Made by a program: the position numbers and the translations under genes. From Cladosporium sp. IMV 00045 (lineage: Eukaryota; Ascomycota; Dothideomycetes; Cladosporiales; Cladosporiaceae): a stretch of 64,000 nucleotides of DNA. The stretch spans positions 51,168 through 115,167 of the forward strand of contig MSJI02000687.1 of the NCBI GenBank assembly GCA_001931905.2. Direction: 5' to 3'. The notes under the pieces were generated by a model. That model made no database searches. It was not told the DNA's origin and saw nothing but the letters and a program-made list of their open reading frames with translations. Below, one piece after another: positions 50,737-61,927 of the stretch; within the stretch, counting starts at the first letter, position 1, and every line of letters begins with the position of its first letter.

Positions 50737-51855
50737 CGCGACTTGAGAGAAGGTTGTGGTTCGGAGCTGAACATGTGAACCTTTGTGGGTCTCCTGATCT
50801 GAGAGACTTGGGCTGTCGTCCGCTCCCTCGATGGCTTCGCGCTTTGTGGATGCAGAAGGCGTGGGCGGCGGTGAACACTTTTCCCTGTTTGGGTGTGATC
50901 AAGTTCAAAGTGATCTTCTTGGAGAGTAAGGTGTTGCCATCAAGGAGCGACGAGGACCAGGCTGACGGTTGTACCACCAGACAGCTCCATCATCACAGCC
51001 TCGCGACGCATGCACCCCGCCTCTTGAGGAGAGCTGAACATATTCAGCCTTGGGGTCGTCTGATGGCGTGAGTCTTTCTTGCGAGCTCTTTCGGACTTTA
51101 AGATGGTCTGATTCAAGTAGTATTGATAGAGAAAAGGCCGTCAACATCAGAAATTTCCGAAATCACCAGATTGAATTGAGAATCCAAGAATCGCATCATG
51201 ATTTCGACTGATGAATGTCCTGCTGAGCCGAAAGCTGTACCATGTATGATGCGTTGGCTGCGCGCCACGACGCCCTCAGGCGTTCTTGTGCCTTGTAGAC
51301 ATATGTGATGGGGTAAAGTCGTTTTGATTGTCGGATGATATGGACTTCCATTCCAGATTGGTCTGCGCAGGATCCCGCGGACCCCGCATCCTTCGCGTCC
51401 TTCGCCTCGTATTGAAAGATCAGGATTCCTGCATTTGCATCATTCAAATAGTGTCAATTTGTGTGCACAAGCCTGACCGTTGTGCAGGCAGCAGTTTTCA
51501 TCTGCCTTGTTGAAAAGCAGCCTGGTTCCCCTTTGTCAACCATTGCGTTTTGCGAGCCTGTTGTTGTCATGCTGTTCGAAGACTGCTGTCTTTTTGCGAT
51601 GCATGCATCTCCGGACTTCATGCGAAGTCACCAATGAGACAATGACGGCCAGTAGCTTTCTACGACGCTTATTTCGACATATTCCGGAAGGTAGAGTCCT
51701 CTCATCGCGAAGCTGACTGCGTGCAGGTATTGTTATCGCAAACCACTACGCGATGGTATAGCAGCTTTCCAAGGTCTTGGCTTTGCCACAATGGGGATAT
51801 CTTGTGCTACCGAACGCCAGACTTCATCTGGTATCGGCTGCCAGACCATATCGCT
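50737..51855. other. Intergenic region, no gene seen
   Basis: About 1.1 kb upstream of the NACHT gene. Frames are short and lack homology. Confidence 0.55.
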
Positions 51856-52077
51856 ATGCCGTCGTCGTCAGCACCTGCAAACACCCCGGGAGGATTGTTG
51901 CCGAGTCGCTTATCATCTTCGACCCTAGTCGTTCGCGATAACGCGAGCCTCTCGGTCTTGCTCCCTCGCAGCGCAACAGCCTTCAAAACCAAGCAGAAGA
52001 CGGACAAGGCACCGGTCGACAAAGAAGCAGGCAAAGCATCACCGGCGCCGCGACACGGCCGAAGAGCCCTGGAGTGA
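51856..52077 (+). CDS. Small basic hypothetical protein (73 aa), low confidence
   Basis: I do not recognise this frame. It starts at the ATG at 51856 (MPSSSAPANTPGGLLPSRL); the longer frame upstream begins only with GTG. It is rich in Ser, Pro and Lys and ends APRHGRRALE. No domain or membrane helix is seen. It could be the first exon of a longer gene that I cannot trace. Confidence 0.3.
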   Translation: MPSSSAPANTPGGLLPSRLSSSTLVVRDNASLSVLLPRSATAFKTKQKTDKAPVDKEAGKASPAPRHGRRALE

Positions 52078-52769
52078 TGTGAGAATTGAGACTTTAACCC
52101 TTTCTTGCTTCCAGGCCCCGCACATGTGGCCGTGTGTTCGGCACGTGGAGAACCAAAAAGATGGGCGAAGCCCTCAAAACTCTGCGCGATTGGCAAACCT
52201 TCTAGGTTGCGCCACCGACGTATCGCAGTCAGACTCAACCACATCTTAACCCGGAGACAAACTACCAAGGCTTCATTCAAGGCACCGCAAAAATCGCTGC
52301 AAATGGCGGTCATATATCATCTCCCTTCCGCGGAGCGTATTGCGAGTTTCCCCGATTCCCCGGAAATAACGAAACTTGAGATCGTCACCAGAGGTCCGTT
52401 CGCGTATTCGGTACGCCAATACAAGACGACTTGGCATCGACGCCGTCTTCAGTAGTGGGCCATGGCATCGCGGCATGGGCATCTGCCCTCCCCTCAGGGC
52501 CAACGACGCCTACTCGATCAGCTCTTTCCTGGGTATACTAGCATCTCTTGCTCTGTTTGGAGGTTGCAGGTAGGAGGTGTCTTTCTCCGCTCTTCCCTGT
52601 CTTTGTTCGCATTCTTACCATCTATCTATCTCCTATATCCTTACATCATCATTCTCCTATCATTCAGGACTTTTCACGACCAGACAGGCAGAGAGCAGGC
52701 CTCCCCGCCAACAGGGCGACCATCGCCCGAGCCGTTCGCGGCCATCCTCCCTGACACACACGCCCAAAC
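52078..52769. other. Promoter region of the arylsulfotransferase-family gene
   Basis: About 690 bases. The last 200 are pyrimidine-rich (CTATCTATCTCCTATATCC and similar), typical of a fungal 5' leader. No gene is supported. Confidence 0.5.
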
Positions 52770-54566
52770 ATGCTCTCTCAACGCCCAAAGACTCGGATAG
52801 CCCTCATATTCCTCGCCGTGGCCATCAGTCTCTCGCTCTTTCTCCTGATCATACACCAAGCCTTCCTCCCGATCCTCGCCTGGTTCATACCCTCTCTCGA
52901 AGTTCCTTTCTACGACCTTGCAGTCTACGGCGCATACCCTGCGCAAGAATACGTCTCTTTCGACACGCCATCATCACAGCCGAACCTGGTAAAATGGGAC
53001 GAGCAGTGCGATAGCGGGAATGTCTTTGTTACCCTCAACGGACCCTCAATAGCGGACCCTGGCCCGACTATCTACGATGCGCGAGGAGGATTGGTCTGGA
53101 CAACGACTGAGTATGGGACGGTTCTGAACATGCGCTTGCAGCAATACAAGGGGGAGAATTACCTGACCTTCTGGGCGGGTAGGAAAGCCGGAACGATGGG
53201 ACAAGGAAAATACTACATGCTCGACAGCTCGTACAATGTGTCGCGGACTCTGGACGCAATTGGAGACAACTTGCACGGCGACTTGCATGAGTTTAAGCTC
53301 ACGGACGAAGGAACGGCTCTCATTACAGTCTACACTGCAAAGCAGGTAGATCTTACAAACCTAGGTCATTGGCGCGGCAAAGAGGGCTGGGTTGTGGAAT
53401 CAATGTTCCAAGAAATCGATCTCGAGACGAATGAACTGCTTTTCGAATGGAGCGCAAGCGAACACTTCCCACCCGCCGAGAGCTACATGACCAACCCCTT
53501 CGGCGGCTACAGCGAATCCTCACCCTTCGACTCCTTCCACATCAACTCGGTGGACAAAGAGCCCGTATCAGGAAACTACCTAATCTCCTCCCGCCACACG
53601 CACACCATCTCCCTAATAGACGGCAAATCCGGCGAAGTGCTCTGGCAACTAGGCGGCAAGCACAACTCCTTCAAAGACCTGAGCGACGGCCTCGCAACAG
53701 ATTTCAGCTGGCAACACGACGCGCGCTGGATCGGCCTACCCTCGCAAGCCAACGGCGAGGAAGGCGTATACACCATCTCCTTCTTCGCGAACGGCATGGC
53801 AGGCGCCCTGCACGTGGACGCCTCGCACAGCACCGCGCGCATCGTGCGCCTCAACACCAACGACATGACCGCCGAGCTCATCCAATCCTACGCCAGCTAC
53901 CAGCGCACGCTAGCCTCGTCGCAGGGCTCGGTGGAAACCCTGCCCAACGGCAACGTCTTCGTCGGCTGGGGTGCGTCGGCCGCCTGGACCGAGTTCTCGC
54001 CCGACGGCACCCTGCTTTGCGAAGCGCACTTGGCGGCATCAAAATCCTTCCCTTGGGAGAGGGTGAAATCGTACCGCGTCTTCAAGACCGACGAATGGGT
54101 TGGCAAGCCCAGCTGGCCCGTGAGCGCACGCATCAACAACGGCAAAGTATTCACAAGCTGGAACGGCGCGACGGAAGTGGCGAGCTGGGAACTGCAAGGG
54201 CACAAGAGCGCGTCCGACAGCGCAGGGGATGAAAGCAACTGGCGCGCCATCGACGTCGTAGAAAAGACCGGCTTCGAAGACTCCATCGCCCTCCCGTCTT
54301 CCAGCGAAGGCTGGATGGCCTACCGCATCGCGGCGCTGGACAAGGACAAGAACGTCTTAGGCACCTCATTACCAGCAGAGCGCGTGTCGGGCGGCAGCTG
54401 GAGTTGGAAGCTTTTCGTGTTCGCGCTCGTGGTGTCTGGCGTTGTGGCGCTTGCGTATGTTGTGAGAGTTTTCTTGCGCAGGAGGAGGGGTTACCAGGCC
54501 GGTTTGTTCGCTTGGGATAAAGATGGCAGGGCGGCTTCTTCTGGTGCGAGGTATAGTCCTTTATGA
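52770..54566 (+). CDS. Arylsulfotransferase (ASST)-family membrane protein
   Basis: An intron-free gene of 598 residues. A membrane helix at residues ~9-30 is followed by a large extracytoplasmic domain. A second helix (WKLFVFALVVSGVVALAYVV, ~543-562) and a short basic tail follow. The domain fits the fungal Arylsulfotran_2 beta-propeller family: GPTIYDARGGLVW, HGDLHEFKLTDEGTALIT, EWSASEH, FDSFHINSVD, SGNYLISSRHTHTISLID, GEVLWQLGGKHNSF and FSWQHDARW. Bacterial relatives move sulfate between phenols with a catalytic histidine. The His-rich SFHIN and SRHTH motifs could serve, but activity is unproven in fungi. It is probably located in the secretory pathway or at the cell surface. Confidence 0.85.
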   Translation: MLSQRPKTRIALIFLAVAISLSLFLLIIHQAFLPILAWFIPSLEVPFYDLAVYGAYPAQEYVSFDTPSSQPNLVKWDEQCDSGNVFVTLNGPSIADPGPTIYDARGGLVWTTTEYGTVLNMRLQQYKGENYLTFWAGRKAGTMGQGKYYMLDSSYNVSRTLDAIGDNLHGDLHEFKLTDEGTALITVYTAKQVDLTNLGHWRGKEGWVVESMFQEIDLETNELLFEWSASEHFPPAESYMTNPFGGYSESSPFDSFHINSVDKEPVSGNYLISSRHTHTISLIDGKSGEVLWQLGGKHNSFKDLSDGLATDFSWQHDARWIGLPSQANGEEGVYTISFFANGMAGALHVDASHSTARIVRLNTNDMTAELIQSYASYQRTLASSQGSVETLPNGNVFVGWGASAAWTEFSPDGTLLCEAHLAASKSFPWERVKSYRVFKTDEWVGKPSWPVSARINNGKVFTSWNGATEVASWELQGHKSASDSAGDESNWRAIDVVEKTGFEDSIALPSSSEGWMAYRIAALDKDKNVLGTSLPAERVSGGSWSWKLFVFALVVSGVVALAYVVRVFLRRRRGYQAGLFAWDKDGRAASSGARYSPL

Positions 54567-55055
54567 TCTGGGTTTTGAGTTTGGATGGTTTTTTCTTTTC
54601 TTTTGCAGCATCGCATTTTGCGCATGGGACTTTTGATGTACATACGCACATAAGGCATACACATGAGCTGTGCATAGGCTTCTGGAGTTTTGGGGAGTGT
54701 AAAAGCTCGGGAGATGTGTTTCTACTACTTGTATCGAATTACCACAAAGATTGGTTCATCAAATCTGTATATCCTCTTCCCATTCCTCCCTCCCTCCATT
54801 TTCCTTGCAACCATGTGTGCCTTGTCGACGTTCGCAACTCTTCACCACTTTGCTGGCAACGCTTCATCGGTGGGGATATGACCTCCAGGCAACGACTTCC
54901 TGAGCCATCGTGTGGCGTTTGGCTGGCCCAGCATTTCCAATCCGCCATTTGGCCTCGAAAGGTCCACAGAGGCACCATCCTCGACTTTTCATCTCGCCTA
55001 TACCACCCTCACGTTCCAACAACACTCTTTCGTCTCCCACATCTCTCACCAACTC
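54567..55055. other. Convergent intergenic region
   Basis: About 490 bases between two convergent stops. Pyrimidine-rich near its right end. No gene called. Confidence 0.55.
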
Positions 55056-55787
55056 TCACGTCACCCTCCCAAACCTCCTCCCCCCACCACCTCCCCCATC
55101 ATAACCCTGATCCCCACCACCACTGGACCCACCCTGACTCCCCGGCCCGGGACTCGCCGACCTCGCCGCCCCCCAAAGCCTCGCCTTCAACCTCTCCTGC
55201 GCCGTCGAGCCTCCACCACCACTACTAGGCGGCGGGGAAGGATCCGCCGCGCCAGCACCGCCATTTCCCATCCTTGCACTCGCAACCGACTGGAAACTCT
55301 GATAGCTGCCCGCGCGCTGCGAAGGCAAGGGTCTCGCACCAGCCGGCGGCGCGAGCGAACTCGCCGGCACAGGCTGTTGCTGCTGCGAGGGCGGGGCGCG
55401 GCGTCCGGCGCGCAAGCTCTGCGGCGCTTGAGGCGGCTGCGCGGCTGAAGAGGCAGGCGGGTCCCAGAGGTCGTTCAAGCCGCCTCTATTTCCCTGCGGC
55501 TGGCCGGCTTGGAGGTGCGAGCCATACTGGCTGCGGCCGCCGGCGCTGGTGAGGTAGCCTCCGGCCTGCTGGTTGGGTTGGGGAGTGTGGGCGCGGCGGT
55601 CGTTGGGGTCGGGAGGTAGCCAGGGGGGGAAGGGGCGGGCTTTTTCGGTGTAGTAGGCGCGGAGGACGCGGGAGATGTGGCTGTCGTCGGGGGTGTCGCC
55701 GTCTTCTTCGTTACTGAGGAGGGTGCGGCGGAGGGAGGCGTAGCGGGAGGTGGTGTTTGTTAGGAGGTTGGAGAGGTAGGATGACAT
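55056..55787 (-). CDS. MSO1: Mso1-like Sec1-binding protein
   Basis: An intron-free gene of 243 residues starting at the ATG at 55787. Residues 1-~60 (MSSYLSNLLTNTTSRYASLR, then DDSHISRVLRAYYTEK and FPPWLPPDP) match the Sec1-binding domain of Mso1. The remainder is a disordered Gln/Pro/Gly/Ser-rich tail with a Gly run near the end. Mso1 binds the SM protein Sec1 and Sec4 at the bud or hyphal tip and helps vesicle fusion with the plasma membrane. Only the N-terminal domain is conserved, which is usual for the family. The GC-rich 3' part generates long shadow frames on the other strand. Confidence 0.85.
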   Translation of the reverse strand: MSSYLSNLLTNTTSRYASLRRTLLSNEEDGDTPDDSHISRVLRAYYTEKARPFPPWLPPDPNDRRAHTPQPNQQAGGYLTSAGGRSQYGSHLQAGQPQGNRGGLNDLWDPPASSAAQPPQAPQSLRAGRRAPPSQQQQPVPASSLAPPAGARPLPSQRAGSYQSFQSVASARMGNGGAGAADPSPPPSSGGGGSTAQERLKARLWGAARSASPGPGSQGGSSGGGDQGYDGGGGGGRRFGRVT

Positions 55788-57192
55788 GGTTGTGTCGTTG
55801 TTGGAGGGATGGTTGTTATTAGGATGCCGCTTGGGCCGGTAGGTGGTTTTGAGTGGTGTCTTCAGTATGTTGTGGGAATGAACGTGGTTGTATTGGTGTG
55901 TGTTGATCAGGTATGGATTGTTTTGTCGGTGTAGGATTGAATAGTGAGATGCAGCAGTTGGCGGTGGATTAACGAGTGAAGGTGGGGGGCAAGCACGGCG
56001 TGGAGAAGTCGTGGCGTTGCTGCGCCACTCTAAACATGAGGATAGTTGTCGGTGAGACAGTGATTTTGAATGGAGCTTGCAATCGAGGAAGCATTCATGG
56101 TGATAGACTGTACGACATTGACAATTGGGAAATTCTCTTCAGATTGTACTAAGAAGGTTGACCACATCATGGTGCGCAAGCACTTCGACAGACCCATCGA
56201 TGGATCGTCGGCAGTTCGATCAGTCGATTACATGTCCTCTCAGACCGAGACTCCAGTCTACCGAGGACAACGACATAATTCCATGAGGGATTACTGAAAA
56301 ATGAAAGAAGGAGCGAGAAGAATATCATAGAGTCGCCGTATACTCAGGCATGTCTTCGTTCATTTCGATACTAGGCCAGCCGCATAGAATTTTAGATATT
56401 GTGGAAGATTCGCCCATTGCAAGACACGCCTCGATCATCTACTTGGGAAACCCCGTCGCAAGCAATCTTGCATTATCTAGGCTACTTTGGCTTAACGAAG
56501 ATAGATCCAAGAAGTCTGAGCATGAGACTGGCCACATTCGTTGCACGAGTATTGTGTTCGATGACTGAATGGGTTGGTAGGGTAAGGGTATGGTATTCTC
56601 GCTCGCTCACCTAACTCCGCCATCTCCAACACCAACAACTGCACTTGTGCTGCTATCCTCCCTGCTCGACGATGTTGCGGCAGCATCTAGCATGGAGAGG
56701 TGTCGCAATTCCCAGATCCCATGACACCAGCTCACCCTCACATTGGCCCATCCATCAAGCCCAACGTGCTTACCACGTTCCCACCCATGACAAAGCCCAG
56801 AGCCTATACCATATAAGCCCGTACAACCACAACTTTAAAGCATCAAACCAACAAGATGCGATACAATGACCGACCTAATTTGCAATTGAGTTGCTCGCAC
56901 CGCCAGAGGTGCAATAAATGACCATGGAGTTTTCCGCTGTTTTGTTGACTTGGAGATATTATCATCTGTCGGTTTTTCGAATATACCAGTGATTCTTTTG
57001 AACGCGCTCTTTCGATCGATCGATTAATCAATCATACTTGGGACTTGTCCTTACCGTCTTGTGCAAATACCTTCATCCATCAATTAACAACTCTCACCAG
57101 TCTAGTGAGATATCACAACTCACCTTACCTTCCATCCCCTGCAGTAACCCACCTCACCAACACCCAACACCTCCGATACCACCACCATCACA
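55788..57192. other. Divergent intergenic region
   Basis: About 1.4 kb between MSO1 (minus) and the unknown 327-aa gene (plus). It includes GT-rich sequence next to MSO1 and, before 57193, a pyrimidine-rich leader with CACCACCATCACA. Short frames (up to 75 codons) show no homology. Confidence 0.5.
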
Positions 57193-58176
57193 ATGGCCAA
57201 CTACGCACACTTCACCCCCACCTTCTCCCCCAACCCCGACCCCCACGTCCTCTACTGGCACCTCTTCCAGCAGCAAGCCAAGGGCGACGGCGACAGCAGC
57301 GCCATCTTCGGCGGCGGCGCTTCGGGCTTCGTCCCCGACAACGCACCCTCCTCCCGACCCTACTACGACAGCGCCGACCTCGCTTTGCCGTGCCACAAGG
57401 CAAAGCCGAACGGAGGGCGCAAGTCGCTCGCGCGCCTGAGGAAGAAGCTGAGGGGGCGCAATCCGCTGACCGTTTCGACGAATCCTGTCGAAGACGGGCA
57501 GGAGGGTGGTGCTGTCGACGGCGCCAGTGTTAACGGCGAAGGGGATGACGATGAGGCGAGCGTTCGGCCGTGCCGCTTCGGCTCGGAGGCGGGGAGGGAC
57601 GTGGAGGATGGGGAGGCGATGGCGTGGGGTTTCAGGGATGAGGAGAAGCCTTGGTCCGGGGTGGATTTTCAGAAGGGGGTTCATCGTCCTGTCGATAGGA
57701 TCAGGAGGGCGGACGGCACGCCTGTCGGCAGCGTGGCTGATGCGGTGAACGCTGCGCTGGCGAGGAGGGCTGTGCTGAATGATGGTGCTATCGTCGCACT
57801 TGAACTCAAGGCCGCGAAGTCGGGAGCCAGGAAGGGATCCCGGCTCTCAGCGGCGGCGCCGGCGTTCGTGATGCCTTGCATCCAAGAGGAGTGGGTCGCT
57901 GAGTATGCAGGTGAGGATAGCACCTCCTTCATGTTTAAGGAGATCAGCACTGACTGTTCGCCAGGCTATATCATACACCAAGCAGGATCTGCGGGGGCGG
58001 CGACCATCCCCACCATTGTCATCACACCGCCAGGGCAGCTGAGCGCCTGGTCGACGTCGGCGGAGATTGTCGAGGTGTTGATGCCGACGCGTCCGGTTCG
58101 TTCGAGCGTTCCTCGGAGGACGATGTCGGTTTGTGAGGGCGACTACCAGCGTCCGTGGAGGCGTGGTAGCTGCTGA
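57193..58176 (+). CDS. Unknown protein (327 aa)
   Basis: I do not recognise this gene. It starts at an ATG in good context (CACAATGGCC). The N-terminus YAHFTPTFSPNPDPHVLYWHLFQQQ looks conserved in style. A basic stretch GGRKSLARLRKKLRGR lies near residue 75, followed by an acidic low-complexity segment. Residues ~140-175 contain the Trp-containing block AMAWGFRDEEKPWSGVDF, and ~220-290 a more ordered part with FVMPCIQEEWVAEY. There is no signal peptide or membrane helix. High GC and long frame support coding. It could be a regulatory or scaffold protein, but nothing fixes this. Confidence 0.7.
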   Translation: MANYAHFTPTFSPNPDPHVLYWHLFQQQAKGDGDSSAIFGGGASGFVPDNAPSSRPYYDSADLALPCHKAKPNGGRKSLARLRKKLRGRNPLTVSTNPVEDGQEGGAVDGASVNGEGDDDEASVRPCRFGSEAGRDVEDGEAMAWGFRDEEKPWSGVDFQKGVHRPVDRIRRADGTPVGSVADAVNAALARRAVLNDGAIVALELKAAKSGARKGSRLSAAAPAFVMPCIQEEWVAEYAGEDSTSFMFKEISTDCSPGYIIHQAGSAGAATIPTIVITPPGQLSAWSTSAEIVEVLMPTRPVRSSVPRRTMSVCEGDYQRPWRRGSC

Positions 58177-59230
58177 TGGAGCTGGGGATTTGACCGGAAG
58201 AACGTCAGCGGTGCCACGTCGTGTGCTGAGTCTTTTCGGGCTCGGCGTCCGAGCCAGAAGGCGACGATGGTGAAGAATAGAGGACAGAAGAGTCCGAGGG
58301 GGGCAGTTGTTTTATGTTCTTCCCTTGTTTTTCTCTTTTCTTTTCTTTTTTTTTTTTCTTTGCCTGGTAATGATATGACGAAGCGATTTCTTGGTTCTCT
58401 CAATGGCGCAGCGATGGATTTAAAGCAGGCGAGCGATGATATCTTCAACAGCGATCTGTTGTTTTTTTCGGGTATTCTCTCTGCTCTTTTCTTTCTCTTT
58501 TCCTTTGGATTCTTCGGCGGTATATCCTGTAGTCAGCAAATTCGAATAAAGATGGAAAAATGAAAAAGGCCGAAAACTGTTGAAGTCCTCGTGAATGTCT
58601 GCAGACCTGCCGTCTCTACCAAAAAGAGAGAAGTAAGCATCTCTCTCAGGTGAGATGACCACCACCTCAAAGAGCGTGTCAGATATAACCTCCTCTCTCC
58701 CTCTTCTCCAAGAGAGATAGACCAAACAAACCTCAAGATCTCAAACCCACAAAAGAGGCAAGCTCGAGCAAACAAACTACCAAGAAACCAAGCCACCAAA
58801 ACAGTTGCCCAGCACTGTAGGTAGGTACTTACTCATACCCACTCCATCTCCACCTCGACTCAAACCTCCACCTCCGCAACCACAACGGCTAGCCCTCAAA
58901 ACACCAAGACCCAAGAAAAAGAATCAAGCCTCTCCCTCTCCACGAGCCCCTCAAGACCTCCGCACGAAACGAGCGGCCGTTGCGGCTCGGCGGGGTGAGC
59001 TTGATTCTGTTTTCTGTCCTGGAGAAAATCGAGGTCTCGAAGTGTCTGCCAGTAGGAGGTAGGAGGTAGGAGGGTAGGAAGTTTCTCCATGCATGCATCG
59101 GAAGCTGCACAAGCGAGCAGGCGGAGAAAGAGGGGAAAGACAACGGGGGAGGTGTAGCAGATCAAAAAGGACTTAGGACTCAGGAAATATCCCACAAACC
59201 AGACTCTCGAGGCGGTATTGTACATATCGG

Positions 59231-59244
59231 CGCGCGCGCGCGCG
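59231..59244. repeat. (CG)7 dinucleotide repeat
   Basis: Seven CG units in a row, potentially Z-DNA-forming, inside the gene-free region. Confidence 0.95.
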
Positions 59245-59995
59245 TGACCGTCTATTGAGCTTGACGGCAGGATTTGCTTGCTGCCCTGCCCGCGTGGCAG
59301 ATTCGTCTATCTTCGTCTGGTGACTAGACGAGAGGAGCAGGAGGGGAGAAGGAGCTGGAGTACTGCATGACAGGCCGGGATGTCAGCGGCAGGTTTGCGG
59401 AGGTTTTGGTTTGAAGAGCTGCTCTCTGGATGAGGATCGCTGTCTGGCGAACGAGTGAGAAGTCAAGAAATGACATGCCGAAGAAAGATGGACAGGAAAG
59501 CCGTCCGTCTTCAGTCGCAAAACATCCGTTGGCAGGCGCAGGCATATCGGTCGGAAGATCATCCGATGCTCTGTGGTCGGCTTCTCAGACGAGAAAGCAC
59601 CTCAATGGCCCGCCTGCTGGCCAGACCAATCTCCTCGGCGCGATGGAGCGATTGGGGAAAGTCATGCGAGAGTTGTCGAGAGGCCGACAGAACACACCAC
59701 GTAGACGAAACAGACAAAGTGGAAAGACAGCGGCACTTTTGCGGACCTTTGGTGAGGTATTAATATTATCAAACACCAGAGAGATGATGGTGGCGCATAC
59801 ATCCATCTGCCCTAAAGAGAAAGAAGTCACGGGGGAAAGGGTTGGGTATTGAAAGAGAGCGGCATAGCAGGAGAGGCATGACGGCAAAAGCGGCAAATGG
59901 CTCCGACGATTGAACGAGGAGCGGGCGAGAGATTTTCTGGAAGCAGTTGAAAGATCCCGCGTCACTTGTCGTTAGTCAAGACAATAGAGTTGCGC

Positions 59996-60007
59996 GGGGG
60001 GGGGGGG
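59996..60007. repeat. Run of 12 G
   Basis: An uninterrupted G homopolymer after TTGCGC; its length may be a sequencing estimate. Confidence 0.9.
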
Positions 60008-60293
60008 AAACGGTGGCGCGGTGTTTGGGCTGAAGGCTGGGCGTGGAGTCTCCAGGAGGAGAATGGTTGGCATTGTATTGGCATTTACTATGAGGGAGAG
60101 ATTGGTCGTGTGAGGAGGACTGTGAGTTGGAGATAGCTCTGCTTTGTTGATACATGTATTGTTATTTACTGCTGATTCAGAGCTCTATCATGGTAGCTGG
60201 CGGAGCGATCATTCCAGCAGACTTCCAAGCCATTATTCAAGTCGAATTGGTGAACACGCTCTTACATCACCACTCGGCATCTCTTTGCCGCTC

Positions 60294-60329
60294 GCTGTCT
60301 CGTCTGTCTGTCTGCCTGTCTGTCTGTCC
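60294..60329. repeat. TGTC/TGCC microsatellite
   Basis: Imperfect tetranucleotide tract CTGTCTCGTCTGTCTGTC continuing as TGCCTGTCTGTCTGTCC. Confidence 0.85.
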
Positions 60330-61927
60330 TTTCCATCTGTGGCGCCGGCTTTCCCCACACTATCCATCCATTCGCTGCGGCTAGAGCTCCGAGGGCAGAT
60401 CAACCATCATACACAAAACAAGATGCTCGTCTCGCTGCCCGCCTCGCTAGAGCCATTGATCCTACTGTCTCCCTCTTTTCCGCAATAATTCCACTCGTGT
60501 GACAGCTTTACTCTTGCGGCATCTGCTTTCCTGCAGCCCTTTTTGAGCCCTTCCGGTAGGCTTTCTCTCCAATGCCACCTTTCGGCTCGGATACTACGGG
60601 CCATCAGCGGAAGCAGGCCAAAACACTCGCTCTCCGGCCCTCTCTTTCAGTAGGAGGTAGTCCCTCTCAGGGCCATGCGCATCCTGAGACTGTCGAGACT
60701 CGCATGCATGCAAATGCCATGCAAAGACCCCGCAACTTCTTCCAAGAAAGTAATAAATTTGCAGGCGGGGGGGATTGCATATCCCAATTGCCGTGCTGTG
60801 AATGTAGCTCCCAGTTTGGGATGTTCAAATGGTAGTAGAACAGCATCCCGATCAATCAATCATGGGCAACAGATGGACAGACATCCGGATAGACAGACAG
60901 AAACAAGTGGGGTTGATGCGTCAGCTGTCCCGGCGTCTGTCCATGTCCATCCATTCTCCTCGACCGGTCCATGGAAGATCAGTTGCCGGAAGAGGGTGCG
61001 AGGGGATGGTGCTCCCGTAGTGCTACTGGTGGTGGTGGTGGTGCTGGCAGTGCTGCTGACTCTCACTGACATCCGCGTATCAATTGCCCCCCATCTCTCA
61101 ATAATCAGTTTCCACTGAGCCGACGAAAGGGCGCGCGCGCGGACAGGCACAGGTTCAGTTCTCGTTACCTAGCTCCGATGCTCTATCAGGCCAGATCCAT
61201 AGCAATCCCCACTGCCGGGGCTGACGAGTGGCTTCACGTCGGTGTGTAGAGCTTTGTCGATGCCTGAAGAGCTGGCCGGTCGTGTGTATAAAGAGAGGAG
61301 TGGGAGAAGCAGCGATGGGAGATGCTTCTTCTCTTTCCCCTCGTTCGCAACATCCGAATCCAAAACATTCCTCCAGCAAGCAACAACAATCCGCTCGTCC
61401 ATCCACCACTACCGTTTCACCTCTCTCGTCTCGTTTGACACAAACTCGAACTAGTCTACTACTGCCACTCAAATCACTCGCCCTTATTCCCTTCTCTGCC
61501 TCCCTCCCCACCGCACCGCCGCAGCATCCCAATCCCCCCGCCGTACCCGGTAAGATTACCCTGCCCGCGTCATATCGCCCGATCAGGCGAAGTGGTGATG
61601 ATGGCTGCATCTCTGCCTCTCCAAACGAGCACGAGCCTACCACTCCCCATCTGTGTGGAGATGCCGCTCGCCATCCGCCGCCCTCAAGCCTGGCTGGCTC
61701 GTGTCGGTGCTCACAGCAAGAGACCCACATCTCTATGAACCCTGCATTGCCTCTCTGTTGTCTTGTCTCTGCCATCTCCAGATCACAGCACAAGCTGACC
61801 CCGATGACGGTCTGCCTAGGTAATCGCCGCATCGAATACATAACCACCGCCTCTCCCGTCGACCGTCCTTGACTTTTTTACTCTCTCCTCACACACCCCA
61901 ACTCTCTACTCTTCTCATACATTCACA

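Larger units (their letters stand above)
58177..61927. other. Long gene-free region rich in simple repeats, upstream of formate dehydrogenase
   Basis: About 3.75 kb without a supportable gene. Contents are a T/C-rich tract at ~58319-58362, (CG)7 at 59231-59244, a run of 12 G at 59996-60007, a TGTC/TGCC repeat at ~60294-60329, AGAC repeats at ~60890, a GGT repeat at ~61027-61042 and (GC)n at ~61131-61141. Frames up to 214 codons occur on both strands but are low-complexity with no homology. It probably serves as a long promoter or 5' leader for the downstream gene, possibly with non-coding transcripts. Confidence 0.55.

Noticed and set aside
59430..59852. 140-codon ATG-started frame in the repeat-rich region
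   Set aside because: No homology and overlapping frames on both strands.
61228..61872. 214-codon frame before formate dehydrogenase
   Set aside because: Starts at GTG, low-complexity Ser/Pro, and overlaps an equally long minus-strand frame; more likely leader or promoter sequence.
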